This document shows positions 25,441 through 34,694 of a stretch of DNA of 64,000 bases, one piece after another (position 1 is the first letter of the stretch; the number at the start of each line of letters is the position of its first letter). This stretch comes from Clostridium frigidicarnis (GTDB lineage: Bacteria > Bacillota > Clostridia > Clostridiales > Clostridiaceae). The stretch spans positions 158,456 to 222,455 of the forward strand of contig NZ_FOKI01000002.1 of the NCBI RefSeq assembly GCF_900111985.1. Reading direction: 5' to 3'. The translations under genes and the position numbers were made by a program. The notes under the pieces are model-generated. The model worked only from the letters and a program-made list of their open reading frames with translations. It made no database searches and was not told the DNA's origin.

Positions 25441-25707
25441 ATGAATGATGAGAAACAAACAATATTGCTAGTTGATGAAGATGGTGTAGAGTGCGAATTT
25501 GAAATTTCTGAGGTTTTCGGTGTAGATGAATTAAATAGTGAGTATGCTGTAGTTATTCCTGTTGATAGTGAAGAAGAGGAAGGAATACTATTAAAAATGA
25601 TAGAAGAAGCAGATGGAAGTATGACATTAGCAACAATTGAAGATGAAGAAGAGTATGATATAGCAGCTGAGGTATATGCTACACTTTTCATGAATGAAGA
25701 TAATTAG
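25441..25707 (+). CDS. DUF1292-family acidic protein (YrzB-like)
   Basis: An 88-residue, very acidic protein with TILLVDEDGVECEFEISEVF, EYAVVIPVDS and the closing Y-D-I-A-A-E-V-Y region characteristic of DUF1292. Function is unknown; its constant company is ireB and ruvX. The ATG at 25441 reads through. A second ATG at 25437 in another frame meets an immediate TGA. GAGGAG at 25427-25432 is the SD. Confidence 0.85.
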   Translation: MNDEKQTILLVDEDGVECEFEISEVFGVDELNSEYAVVIPVDSEEEEGILLKMIEEADGSMTLATIEDEEEYDIAAEVYATLFMNEDN

Positions 25708-25741
25708 TAATTAATAATATAGGAAATGGGGTTGTTATTAT

Positions 25742-26191
25742 ATGCCAAATTTAACTATAACAGAAATGAATAATCTTAAAGAAGAATTGAAAAAGAAAGG
25801 ATATAAATTAACACCTCAGAGAAGAGCCATAGTTGATACAATAATTGAGAATGAAGGCAAGCATTTAACAGTAGAAGAAATTTATGATGAAGTAAAAAAA
25901 GATTGTCCGGAAATAGGTTTAGCTACTGTTTATAGAACCATTTTACTTTTAGAAGAATTGCAAATAGTATATAAATTAGATTTGAATGATGGATGCAGTA
26001 GATATGAAATGGTTCATAAAGACGAAATTCACAGACATCACCATTTGATTTGTACAAAATGTGGCAGTGTAATCGAGGTAGAAGGTGATTTGTTGGAAAA
26101 TTTAGAAGTTAAAATTGAAAAACAATATAATTTTAAAATAAAGGACCATAGCGTTAAATTTTTTGGGATATGCCAAAATTGTGGTGAGTAG
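25742..26191 (+). CDS. Fur-family metal or peroxide-responsive repressor
   Basis: A 149-residue Fur-fold regulator. The DNA-binding N-terminal domain has LTPQRRAIVDTIIENEGKHLTVEEIY and GLATVYRTILLLEEL. The sensor domain has DEIHRHHHLICTKCG and a C-terminal CQNCG, giving two CxxC pairs for structural zinc. Histidine clusters and motifs are shared by Fur, PerR and Zur, so the inducer cannot be fixed from sequence. It lies between the ireB trio and RNase J with only a 34-nt gap on each side, suggesting cotranscription. Confidence 0.88.
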   Translation: MPNLTITEMNNLKEELKKKGYKLTPQRRAIVDTIIENEGKHLTVEEIYDEVKKDCPEIGLATVYRTILLLEELQIVYKLDLNDGCSRYEMVHKDEIHRHHHLICTKCGSVIEVEGDLLENLEVKIEKQYNFKIKDHSVKFFGICQNCGE

Positions 26192-26227
26192 TTTTAAAAT
26201 ATATAATAAAAGCAAGGAGGGGAGATA

Positions 26228-27895
26228 ATGAAAAGAGAGAAGGATAAGGTTAAGATAATTCCTCTTGGCGGACTTAATGAAATCGGAAAAAATATGACAA
26301 TTATAGAGTACAAAGAGGATATTATAGTAATAGATTGTGGTTTAAAATTTCCAGATGAAGATATGTTTGGAATAGATATTGTTATACCGGACGTAACATA
26401 TTTAATAAAAAACAAAGAAAAAGTAAGAGGAATATTTTTCACACATGGACATGAAGATCATATAGGAGCACTTCCATATATCCTAAAACAGTTAAATGTA
26501 CCGGTTTATGGTACAAAACTAACATTGGGAATTATTGAGACAAAACTTAAGGAACATGGATTATTAAGTACAACAAACTTAATAACAGTAAAAGCAAGAG
26601 ATATAATTAGACTTCAAAGTGCTTCAGTAGAATTTATAAAAACAAATCATAGTATTGCTGATTCTGTAGCAATAGCTATACATACACCGTTAGGTGTTAT
26701 ATTGCATACAGGAGATTTTAAAATAGATTATACTCCAATAGATGGAGAGATAATGGATTTTGCAAGATTTGCAGAATTGGGGAAAAAGGGCGTGCTAGCT
26801 ATGCTGGCAGATAGTACTAATGTTGAACGTCCAGGTTATACAATGTCTGAAAGGACAGTTGGAGAAACCTTTGAAAATATATTTAGTAGTGCAAATGGAA
26901 GAATAATAGTTGCAACTTTCGCATCTAATATCCATAGGATACAGCAAATACTCATGGCAGCAGAAAAGTATGGAAGAAAAGTTGCTGTTTCAGGTAGAAG
27001 TATGGAGAATACTGTTGCAGTTGCAACGGAACTTGGGTATTTAACACCAGGTAAAGATGTTGTTATAAATATAGATGCAATAAATAGATATCCTAATGAT
27101 AAGATTGTTATAATAACTACAGGAAGCCAGGGGGAGCCAATGTCTGCTCTAGCTAGAATGGCTACATCAGAACATAAAAAGGTTAATATAATAGAGGGAG
27201 ATATGGTTATAATATCAGCTAGCCCTATACCTGGAAATGAGAAGCTTATATCAAAAGTTATAAATCAATTATTTAAAAAGGGTGCAGAAGTTATATATGA
27301 AGCATTAGCAGATGTACATGTATCAGGACATGCGTGTCAAGAGGAATTAAAACTTATGCATTGTTTAGCTAAACCAAGATTTTTTATACCTGTTCATGGA
27401 GAGTATAGACATTTAAAGCAGCACAAAGAGCTAGCTCAAAAACTAGGTATGAATTCTAACAACATCATTATAATGGATAATGGTGAGGTTGTGGAAATCA
27501 CAAGGGATTCTATAAGAAAAAATGGAACAGTTATTTCAGGTCAAGTTTTTGTAGATGGTCTTGGTGTTGGAGATGTTGGAAATATAGTACTTAGAGATAG
27601 AAAACATTTATCACAGGATGGAATTTTAACAGTTGTAGTAACAATTGAAAGAGAAAGTGGAGCTGTTATAGCTGGACCGGATATTATTTCTAGGGGATTT
27701 GTATATGTTAGAGAATCAGAGGATTTAATGGGTGAGGCTAGAGAAATAGTAAAAGCTGCCCTTAAAGAATGTGAGGCTAAGAAAATATCTGATTGGGCGT
27801 CAATGAAAGCTATGATAAAAGATGCTTTAAGAGTATACTTATATGAGAAAACAAAGAGAAAACCAATGATACTACCAATAATAATGGAAATATAG
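26228..27895 (+). CDS. rnj: Ribonuclease J
   Basis: A 555-residue metallo-beta-lactamase/beta-CASP nuclease with endonuclease and 5'-3' exonuclease activity on RNA. The metal site begins with H73-G-H75-E-D77-H78 in FTHGHEDHIGA. Further blocks are ILHTGDFKID, MLADSTNVERPGY, TTGSQGEPMSALARMA and the HVSGHACQEE and FIPVHGEYRHL histidines. The length matches RNase J1. AAGGAGG precedes the ATG. It probably has a global role in mRNA turnover. Confidence 0.95.
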   Translation: MKREKDKVKIIPLGGLNEIGKNMTIIEYKEDIIVIDCGLKFPDEDMFGIDIVIPDVTYLIKNKEKVRGIFFTHGHEDHIGALPYILKQLNVPVYGTKLTLGIIETKLKEHGLLSTTNLITVKARDIIRLQSASVEFIKTNHSIADSVAIAIHTPLGVILHTGDFKIDYTPIDGEIMDFARFAELGKKGVLAMLADSTNVERPGYTMSERTVGETFENIFSSANGRIIVATFASNIHRIQQILMAAEKYGRKVAVSGRSMENTVAVATELGYLTPGKDVVINIDAINRYPNDKIVIITTGSQGEPMSALARMATSEHKKVNIIEGDMVIISASPIPGNEKLISKVINQLFKKGAEVIYEALADVHVSGHACQEELKLMHCLAKPRFFIPVHGEYRHLKQHKELAQKLGMNSNNIIIMDNGEVVEITRDSIRKNGTVISGQVFVDGLGVGDVGNIVLRDRKHLSQDGILTVVVTIERESGAVIAGPDIISRGFVYVRESEDLMGEAREIVKAALKECEAKKISDWASMKAMIKDALRVYLYEKTKRKPMILPIIMEI

Positions 27896-27917
27896 AGATT
27901 TTAGTTGGAGGTATTTG

Positions 27918-28271
27918 ATGACTATCTATGATAGAACTCATGAATTAGCTAATGAACTGAAAAATACTGCAGAAGTATTAGAGTATAGAAATTCTTACAA
28001 AAAGATTCAAGAAAATGAAAAAAATAAAGAATTGGTTGATAAATTCAGAAAAATTCAATTTGAGGCATATAATGAACAAATTGAAAAAGGAGATATATCA
28101 CAAGAGACTAAAGAAAAAATGCAAAATTTAGGAGCTATTTTATCTGCTAATATAGATGTATCTAACTATATTCAAGCGGAATCTAAGTTTGCAGTACTTT
28201 GGGAAGATATAATTAAAATATTACATGATTCGGTTGGATTGGATTTAACTTTAAAAAATGACAATCAATAG
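27918..28271 (+). CDS. YlbF/YmcA-family (DUF964) protein
   Basis: A 117-residue all-helical protein with MTIYDRTHELANELKNTAEVLEYR and a long amphipathic helical core, the DUF964 pattern. In Bacillus subtilis the YlbF-YmcA-YaaT complex carries Fe-S clusters and directs RNase Y and phosphorelay behaviour. Position after RNase J suits an RNA-turnover role, but which paralogue this is cannot be told. Start 27918 was chosen because GGAGG at 27907-27911 lies 6 nt upstream; a TTG at 27915 is too close. Confidence 0.8.
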   Translation: MTIYDRTHELANELKNTAEVLEYRNSYKKIQENEKNKELVDKFRKIQFEAYNEQIEKGDISQETKEKMQNLGAILSANIDVSNYIQAESKFAVLWEDIIKILHDSVGLDLTLKNDNQ

Positions 28272-28289
28272 TCAAAAAATTTGACTTTT
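28270..28289 (+). terminator. Short terminator after the YlbF-family gene
   Basis: AGTCAAA (28270-28276) pairs with TTTGACT (28280-28286) with a 3-nt loop and TTTT after it. Confidence 0.6.
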
Positions 28290-28326
28290 TAACATTGTAA
28301 TATTAGAATTAATATGGTCAAAGTAG

Positions 28327-28357
28327 AATTGGATACCCACGTATCCAATTTTATTTT
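28327..28357 (+). terminator. Second terminator-like hairpin upstream of typA
   Basis: AATTGGATAC (28327-28336) pairs perfectly with GTATCCAATT (28341-28350) around CCAC, followed by TTATTTTG. It may back up the first terminator or attenuate typA. Confidence 0.75.
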
Positions 28358-28387
28358 GCATATTAATAATATTTTGTGCAAAAATAA

Positions 28388-28426
28388 AGTTAAATAATAA
28401 ATAAATAAGTAAATAAATAAATAAAC
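28388..28426 (+). repeat. AAAT/TAAA tetranucleotide tract in the typA leader
   Basis: About nine near-perfect AAAT units run up to the typA SD, with one AAT and one AAGT interruption. Confidence 0.8.
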
Positions 28427-28445
28427 TTTGGAGGAAAAGAAAATA

Positions 28446-30269
28446 ATGAATATATTTGAAAGAAATGATATAAGAAACATAGCTATAATTGCTCACGTTG
28501 ACCACGGTAAGACAACTTTGGTAGATGCTTTATTAAAGCAAAGTAATGTTTATAGAACAAATGAAAAAATAGAAGAAAGAGTTATGGACTCTAATGATTT
28601 AGAAAAAGAAAGAGGTATAACAATACTTTCTAAAAATACATCTGTTAGCTATGAAGGTGTAAAGATAAATATAATAGATACACCAGGACATGCTGATTTT
28701 GGTGGAGAAGTTGAACGTGTACTTAAAATGGTAGATAGTGTTCTTTTAGTAGTAGATTCATATGAAGGTGCTATGCCTCAAACTAAATTCGTTTTAAGAA
28801 AAGCTCTAGAACTTGGATTAGATCCAATAGTAGTAATAAATAAAATCGATAAACCAGATGCTAGACCAACAGAAGTAATAGATGAAATATTTGAATTATT
28901 TATGGATCTAGGGGCTACTGATGAGCAGTTAGACTTCCCAATAATGTATTGTTCAGCAAGAGATGGATATGCAATGCTTGAGCCAGAAGATAAAGGCGAA
29001 AATATGATACCACTTTTAGATATGATAATAAAAAATGTTAAGGCACCTGTAGGGTACATAGACAAGCCGCTACAAATGCTTGTTACAACTCTTGATTCAA
29101 GTGAGTATGTAGGAAGAATAGCAATAGGAAAAATTGAAAGAGGAACTATAAGAAAAAATCAAATGGTAACTCTTATGACTAAAGAAGGAAATAAGTCAAA
29201 TATAAAGGTTTCGAATCTTTACGTATATGATGGATTAAAAAGAGTAGACACTGAAGAAGCTAAACTTGGAGATATAATTGCTATAAGTGGTGTTGGAAAT
29301 GCAAGCATAGGAGATACTATAGCAGATAATGAAAATCCAGAAGCTTTACCATTTGTACACATAGATGAGCCAACAATAAGCATGAACTTTATGGTAAATG
29401 ATTCACCTTTTGCTGGTAGAGAAGGAGATTTTGTTACATCAAGACATTTAAGAGATAGATTATTAAAGGAATTAGAAACAAACGTTAGTTTAAGAGTTAA
29501 TGAATTATCTCCAGACTGTTTTGAAGTAAGCGGAAGAGGAGAACTTCATTTATCAATACTTATAGAGACAATGAGAAGAGAAGGATATGAATTCCAAGTT
29601 TCTAAGCCAATGGTTATATTCAGAGAAGAAAATGGCGTTAAAGTAGAGCCAATGGAATACTTGACAATAGATGTTCCAGAAGAATTTATGGGACCTGTAA
29701 TGGAGAAGCTTGGACCTAGAAAAGCTGAAATGGTTAATATGACATCAGCTATAAATGGATACGTTAGACTTGAATTTAAAGTTCCTGCAAGAGGACTTAT
29801 AGGATTCAGAAATGAATTTATGACTGATACTAAAGGTAATGGTATAATGAACCATGTCTTTGATAGTTATGAGAAGTTAAAAGGTGATATACCTGAAAGA
29901 TCAAGAGGATCTTTAGTGGTATTTGAATCAGGAGAAGCTATAACTTATGGTCTTTTCAATGCTCAGGAAAGAGGAAGATTATTTATAGGACCAGGAACTG
30001 AAGTTTATTGTGGAATGATTGCTGGAGAATGTTCAAGAGCAGATGATATAGAAGTTAATGTTTGTAGGAAAAAGCAACTTACAAATACTAGATCATCAGG
30101 AGCTGATGATTCATTAAAATTAACTCCAATAACAGAACTTTCATTAGAGCAATGCTTAGAATTTGTAAGAGCTGATGAAATAGTTGAAGTTACACCAGTT
30201 AATGTAAGAATGAGAAAAAGATTATTAGATCCTAATGAAAGAAAAAGAGCAACAAGTAGAAAAAAATAA
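28446..30269 (+). CDS. typA: Ribosome-associated GTPase TypA/BipA
   Basis: A 607-residue translational GTPase. G1 is [12 protein letters not shown] (residues 14-25), G3 [15 protein letters not shown] and G4 INKIDKPDA. The C-terminal domains include the BipA-specific [17 protein letters not shown] and [14 protein letters not shown]. TypA binds ribosomes under stress and assists large-subunit assembly. The start is ATG 28446, with GGAGG at 28430-28434, 11 nt upstream; an in-frame TTG at 28428 precedes the SD. Confidence 0.97.
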   Translation: MNIFERNDIRNIAIIAHVDHGKTTLVDALLKQSNVYRTNEKIEERVMDSNDLEKERGITILSKNTSVSYEGVKINIIDTPGHADFGGEVERVLKMVDSVLLVVDSYEGAMPQTKFVLRKALELGLDPIVVINKIDKPDARPTEVIDEIFELFMDLGATDEQLDFPIMYCSARDGYAMLEPEDKGENMIPLLDMIIKNVKAPVGYIDKPLQMLVTTLDSSEYVGRIAIGKIERGTIRKNQMVTLMTKEGNKSNIKVSNLYVYDGLKRVDTEEAKLGDIIAISGVGNASIGDTIADNENPEALPFVHIDEPTISMNFMVNDSPFAGREGDFVTSRHLRDRLLKELETNVSLRVNELSPDCFEVSGRGELHLSILIETMRREGYEFQVSKPMVIFREENGVKVEPMEYLTIDVPEEFMGPVMEKLGPRKAEMVNMTSAINGYVRLEFKVPARGLIGFRNEFMTDTKGNGIMNHVFDSYEKLKGDIPERSRGSLVVFESGEAITYGLFNAQERGRLFIGPGTEVYCGMIAGECSRADDIEVNVCRKKQLTNTRSSGADDSLKLTPITELSLEQCLEFVRADEIVEVTPVNVRMRKRLLDPNERKRATSRKK

Positions 30270-30313
30270 GTTCTATTTTATAATATAAGATAAATTTTAA
30301 TGGGTTAATTATT

Positions 30314-30360
30314 ACCATAGGTTCATAATAGTATTGTAAATATTATTATGAACCTATGGT
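30314..30360 (+). other. Long perfect hairpin downstream of typA without U-tract
   Basis: ACCATAGGTTCATAATA (30314-30330) pairs perfectly with TATTATGAACCTATGGT (30344-30360), 17 bp, with a 13-nt loop. The following bases TATAAAAAGCCC lack a T-run, so it is not a standard intrinsic terminator. Confidence 0.7.
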
Positions 30361-30457
30361 TATAAAAAGCCCTTTAAAACTAAATAAACAAAATAATTTG
30401 TACATATAAGTTTTAACTTTAAAGATATATTCTGATAAAAGTAAGTTGGAGGAGTTT

Positions 30458-31108
30458 ATGAGTGGAGTAACACATGAATACATGGAACAGTATTTAAGAG
30501 AGCTCATCCCAAAAAGAGAAGGAATACTTCAAGAACTAGAGAAATTTGGGGAAGAGAATAAAGTACCTATAATACAAAAAGAAGGTGCTAAATTTTTAGA
30601 GTTTATGGTAAGCATGAAACAACCAAAGAAGATATTGGAGTTAGGAACGGCTATAGGGTATTCTTCAATATTAATGGCTAATAGTGTTAATGACCATGTG
30701 AAAATAACTACTGTCGAAAGAGATGAAAATATGGTTAAAATTGCACAAGAAAACATAAAAAAATACGGTTATAAAGATAAAATAAATATAATTGAAGGAG
30801 ATTGTCTAGAAGTCTTAGAAAATCTTCAAGATAAATTTGATATTATATTTATGGATGCAGGAAAAGGCCATTATAATCATTTTCTTCCGCATTGTTTAAG
30901 ACTTTTAGCTGATGACGGAATAATCATAGCTGATAATGTGTTATTTAGAGGAATGGTAGCTTCAAATGAATTAGTAAAAAGAAGAAAAATTACTATAGTA
31001 AAGCGTATGAGAACTTACCTTGAAATGGTATCTAAAGATGAAAGTCTAATTACATCAGTTATACCAATGGGTGATGGGATCGCGATTACTAAAAGGAGGA
31101 AAAATTAA
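30458..31108 (+). CDS. trmR: tRNA 5-hydroxyuridine methyltransferase (O-methyltransferase family)
   Basis: A 216-residue class I SAM methyltransferase. Motif I is ILELGTAIGYSSI, the acidic ribose loop is TTVERDE, and FMDAGKGHYNHFL and IADNVLFRG are family-3 O-methyltransferase blocks. In Bacillus subtilis, TrmR (YrrM) methylates ho5U34 to mo5U34 in tRNA. Synteny with a U32 protein and udk here matches that locus. The start at ATG 30458 follows GGAGGAG by 5 nt; an in-frame TTG at 30446 precedes the SD. It overlaps the next gene by 1 nt (TAATG). Confidence 0.85.
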   Translation: MSGVTHEYMEQYLRELIPKREGILQELEKFGEENKVPIIQKEGAKFLEFMVSMKQPKKILELGTAIGYSSILMANSVNDHVKITTVERDENMVKIAQENIKKYGYKDKINIIEGDCLEVLENLQDKFDIIFMDAGKGHYNHFLPHCLRLLADDGIIIADNVLFRGMVASNELVKRRKITIVKRMRTYLEMVSKDESLITSVIPMGDGIAITKRRKN

Positions 31109-32337
31109 TGAAGAGAAATCCAGAAATACTTGCTCCAGCTGGAAGCTTAGAAAAGCTAAAAACTGCTATAGATTTTGGTGCTGATGCAGTATATATAGGA
31201 GGAAGTAAGCTTAATTTAAGAGCTTTTGCAGATAACTTTACTCCAGAGCAAATAAAAGAAGGCGTTGAATATGCTCATTCTAGAGGAAGAAGAGTCTATG
31301 TTACAATGAACGTATTTCCACATAACGGGGATCTTGAAGGCGTAGAAGATTACATAAGAGAACTAGAATCATTAGGTGTTGACGCTATAATAGTATCTGA
31401 TCCATCTATAATAGTAACTGCTAAGGAGGTAGCTCCTAAGTTAGAAATTCATTTAAGCACTCAAGCCAATAATGTAAACTGGAAATCAGCTCTGTTTTGG
31501 TACAATATGGGTGTTAAGAGAATAGTACTAGCTAGAGAATTAAGTTTAAAAGAAATAAAAGAAATAAGAAGTAAATTACCAGAGGGTTGTGAATTAGAGG
31601 CTTTTGTTCATGGTTCAATGTGTATGGCTTATTCAGGAAGATGTTTGATATCTAATTATATGACTGGAAGAGATGCCAATAGAGGTGCATGTGCTCAACC
31701 ATGTAGATATAAATATTATTTAATGGAAGAAAAGAGACAGGGAGAGTATTTTCCAGTAGTAGAGGATGAAAAAGGCACTTATATAATGAATTCTAAGGAT
31801 TTGTGTATGATAGAGCATCTAAAAGATGTTGTAGAAGCAGGTGTATATTCTCTAAAAATAGAAGGTAGAATGAAAAGTTCATATTATGTAGCAGGAGTTG
31901 TTAAATCTTATAGACAGGCTCTTGATACATATTTACAAGACCCAAAAAACTGGAGTTTTAATGCTAAATGGATGGATAATTTATTAAGAGTTAGCCATAG
32001 ACAATATCATACAGGATTCTACTTTGGTGAGACTAACAAACAGGTTTATGAAGATTCATCTTACATAAGAGATTATGATATTGTTGGAATTGTAAGGGAA
32101 TATAATAGTGAAACAAACATGGCAGAAATAGAACAAAGGAATAGAGTGTTTGAGGGAGATAAGGTTGAAGTATTAAGACCGGATGGAGATAATTTCTATA
32201 TAACCCTTGATGACATGAAAGAAACCAATGGAACAAAAATAGAGGTAGCCAATAGAGCACAAATGTATTTTACAATTAAGTGTGGTACTGAACTTAAACC
32301 AAAGGATATGCTTATAAAAAGTAAGGGGGATAATTAA
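31108..32337 (+). CDS. U32-family protein, probable tRNA uridine-34 hydroxylase (TrhP/YrrO type)
   Basis: A 409-residue U32 protein: [25 protein letters not shown] at the N terminus, a cysteine cluster CMAYSGRC...GACAQPC in the middle for a probable Fe-S cluster, and the family signature [15 protein letters not shown]. Annotated historically as a peptidase, U32 proteins of this clade (TrhP in E. coli, TrhP1/P2 in B. subtilis) make ho5U34 in tRNA from prephenate-derived chemistry. Sandwiched between trmR and udk, it should supply the TrmR substrate. Only one U32 gene occurs here, not the tandem pair of Bacillus. Confidence 0.85.
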   Translation: MKRNPEILAPAGSLEKLKTAIDFGADAVYIGGSKLNLRAFADNFTPEQIKEGVEYAHSRGRRVYVTMNVFPHNGDLEGVEDYIRELESLGVDAIIVSDPSIIVTAKEVAPKLEIHLSTQANNVNWKSALFWYNMGVKRIVLARELSLKEIKEIRSKLPEGCELEAFVHGSMCMAYSGRCLISNYMTGRDANRGACAQPCRYKYYLMEEKRQGEYFPVVEDEKGTYIMNSKDLCMIEHLKDVVEAGVYSLKIEGRMKSSYYVAGVVKSYRQALDTYLQDPKNWSFNAKWMDNLLRVSHRQYHTGFYFGETNKQVYEDSSYIRDYDIVGIVREYNSETNMAEIEQRNRVFEGDKVEVLRPDGDNFYITLDDMKETNGTKIEVANRAQMYFTIKCGTELKPKDMLIKSKGDN

Positions 32338-32960
32338 TGAAAAAGCCAATATTTATAGGGATAGCTGGTGGAACAGGATCTGGAAAGAGCACAATAGCTA
32401 AAGAGATATATGGACAATTCGATGGGGATTGTATAGCTATGATAGAACATGATGCTTATTATAAGGATCAAAGTAATATACCCTTTGAAGAAAGAATAAA
32501 AACAAATTATGATCATCCTAATGCTTTAGAAACTACACTTTTAATAGAACACTTGAGACAATTAGCAAGTGGTAAAGCTATAGAAAAACCTATATATGAT
32601 TTTGCACAACATACTAGATTAAAAGAAACAATAAATGTTGAAGCTAGGGATATAGTTATTGTGGAAGGGATTATGATATTGGATGACCCTGAACTTAGAG
32701 ATCTTTTAGATATAAAAATATATGTAGATACTGATGCAGATGTTAGAATAATAAGAAGAATGGTAAGAGATATAAACGAAAGAGGAAGAACTGTTGATTC
32801 AGTTATAGAACAGTATTTAAATGTTGTTAGACCTATGCATATGCAGTTTGTAGAACCTTCAAAAAAGTTTGCAGACATAATAATACCAGAAGGTGGACAC
32901 AATAGAGTTGCAATAGATGTAATGGCATCAAATATAAGACATATTTTACAATGTAGATAA
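32337..32960 (+). CDS. udk: Uridine kinase
   Basis: A 207-residue P-loop kinase that phosphorylates uridine and cytidine for pyrimidine salvage. Walker A is [12 protein letters not shown] (residues 7-18). The DAYYKD and NYDHPNALE substrate segments and the [12 protein letters not shown] lid are clear. It overlaps the U32 gene by 1 nt and closes the trmR-U32-udk operon. Its terminator contains the SD of the next gene. Confidence 0.95.
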   Translation: MKKPIFIGIAGGTGSGKSTIAKEIYGQFDGDCIAMIEHDAYYKDQSNIPFEERIKTNYDHPNALETTLLIEHLRQLASGKAIEKPIYDFAQHTRLKETINVEARDIVIVEGIMILDDPELRDLLDIKIYVDTDADVRIIRRMVRDINERGRTVDSVIEQYLNVVRPMHMQFVEPSKKFADIIIPEGGHNRVAIDVMASNIRHILQCR

Positions 32961-32964
32961 GAAT

Positions 32965-33013
32965 AAAACACCTAACTTTTGGCAAGAATTAGCTGAGAGG
33001 AGGTGTTTTTTTT
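32965..33013 (+). terminator. udk terminator that also sequesters the next gene's SD
   Basis: AAAACACCT (32965-32973) pairs with AGGTGTTTT (33001-33009), with an inner CTAACTT/AAGAATTAG hairpin, and an eight-T run ends directly at the ATG (33014). The 3' arm is the AGGAGGTG SD of the penicillin-binding-protein gene. Confidence 0.75.
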
Positions 33014-34636
33014 ATGAGAAGGCGTAATACTATAATATTTTGTGCATTAGCTATATCATTTATCTTACTTATAGGAAGATTAATTCAAATTCAGTATTTT
33101 AAGAGTGATGAGTTGAATTTAAAAGCAAATGCACAACACACATATAAAGAAAATATTAGCGAGTTAAACTATGATATTTTAGATTGTAGTGGAAAAAGCT
33201 TAATAGAATATAGCAATAAGTATGTTCTTGTAATAGATACTATTACATTTAAGAGAGAGAATAATTCAACACCTTTAGATCAAGTTTATGCATTAGATTA
33301 TATACTTAAAAATTATGATAAAACTTATGATTTAATGATATCTCTTAATAAAGGGGGAGAGGGAAAAAAATATTTTGTAATTGATGAGGAATGTAAACAT
33401 AAAATTGAGGAATTAGAACAATTAAAGGGAATCTATACTTACGATTATAATGAAATTAATCGTATGGAATCATGGAACTTAATAAATATGGTTACTAAGG
33501 GCATAAATAAAGATAATGAAAAAGAATCGATAGAAGGAATGTTATATGATGTAATAAAGGATAATAAAACATCTACCATTACATATGAAAAAGATGATAA
33601 TGGAAATATAAAACAAGAGTCAATTGATACAAATAAGGGTAATTGTAATATACAACTTACTTTAAACAAAGATATGGAAGACAAAGTGAAAAATATTATA
33701 AATAAAGATGATTATAGCAAATATAAGGATGTAGGTGTGGCTATAATGGAATGTAATAACGGAAAGATAAGAGCTATGGTGCAAAAGGATGATAGTAGAC
33801 CCAATATTTTATTAGCATCAACTACTGAAAATGGATATGCTCCAGGATCAATTTTTAAATTAATAGTTTTAGAAGCTGCATTAAATGAAAAACTTATAAC
33901 ACCTAGTGATAAATTTTTATGTGAATACAATCCATTATTACCATGCAAAAAAGGACATGGTAATCTTACGTTACAAGATGCATTGGTTCAGTCCTGTAAT
34001 AACATATTTGCTCAAATTGGTACTAAAGTAGGAGGAGAAACTTTAATAAAATATGCAAAAGCTCAAGGATTTTTTGATAAGACCCTTAGATTTAGTGGAG
34101 ATAAAGAAGTCCCAGGAGATTATGCTATTGATGATATTGATAAAGGTGGAGTAACAAATATATCAATAGGTCAAAATATGAGAATTGCACCTATACAAGC
34201 TTTAAGTCTTCCAGCAACGGTTGTTAATGAGGGAGCCTTTATAAGGCCATCAATATTAGAAAAAGTAGTTGACAATGATGGAAAGGTAATACAAAGCTTT
34301 AGTGAGGATAAAACAAAAGTTTTTGACAAAACAGTTAGTGGGTATGTGAAATCATTGATGAAGCAAGTTATTTTAAATGAAAAGGGAACGGGTAAGGAAG
34401 CATTTGTTGCGGGAGTAGATATGGGAGGAAAAACAGGTACAGCTACGAGAATGGAGCCAAGTGAAAATGGTAAAATGGAAAAACATGATGATGGATGGTT
34501 CATTGGATATTTTAAAATAAATAATAAATACTATTCTATGATGGTATTTGTAAAAGATATAGAAGATAATCAAGGAGGAGGAAGTACAGCAGCACCTATT
34601 TTTAGAGATGTTATAAAAGAATTAATTGGGAAATAG
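33014..34636 (+). CDS. Penicillin-binding protein, class B-like transpeptidase
   Basis: A 540-residue protein with one N-terminal membrane helix (about residues 6-25) and an extracytoplasmic transpeptidase domain. The active-site motifs are S279-I-F-K282 (in APGSIFKL), S327-C-N329 and K473-T-G (in GGKTGTAT). The roughly 240 residues before the catalytic domain are diverged and show no clear PBP-dimer or glycosyltransferase domain, so it is a class B/PBP2- or PBPA-like D,D-transpeptidase. It cross-links peptidoglycan; whether vegetative or sporulation-specific is unclear, though sigK follows. The ATG is preceded by AGGAGGTG and eight T. Confidence 0.85.
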   Translation: MRRRNTIIFCALAISFILLIGRLIQIQYFKSDELNLKANAQHTYKENISELNYDILDCSGKSLIEYSNKYVLVIDTITFKRENNSTPLDQVYALDYILKNYDKTYDLMISLNKGGEGKKYFVIDEECKHKIEELEQLKGIYTYDYNEINRMESWNLINMVTKGINKDNEKESIEGMLYDVIKDNKTSTITYEKDDNGNIKQESIDTNKGNCNIQLTLNKDMEDKVKNIINKDDYSKYKDVGVAIMECNNGKIRAMVQKDDSRPNILLASTTENGYAPGSIFKLIVLEAALNEKLITPSDKFLCEYNPLLPCKKGHGNLTLQDALVQSCNNIFAQIGTKVGGETLIKYAKAQGFFDKTLRFSGDKEVPGDYAIDDIDKGGVTNISIGQNMRIAPIQALSLPATVVNEGAFIRPSILEKVVDNDGKVIQSFSEDKTKVFDKTVSGYVKSLMKQVILNEKGTGKEAFVAGVDMGGKTGTATRMEPSENGKMEKHDDGWFIGYFKINNKYYSMMVFVKDIEDNQGGGSTAAPIFRDVIKELIGK

Positions 34637-34664
34637 TAATTTTTTTGTGTGTAAATCATATCAT
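34636..34664 (+). promoter_or_regulatory. Weak candidate sigma-E-type promoter of sigK
   Basis: GTAATTT (34636-34642) and CATATCAT (34657-34664) with 14-bp spacing resemble a sigma-E promoter, the class that drives sigK in Bacillus. The match is partial. Confidence 0.3.
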
Positions 34665-34694
34665 AGTAGTAAGCAATAATAGGGGGAGCAGCTT

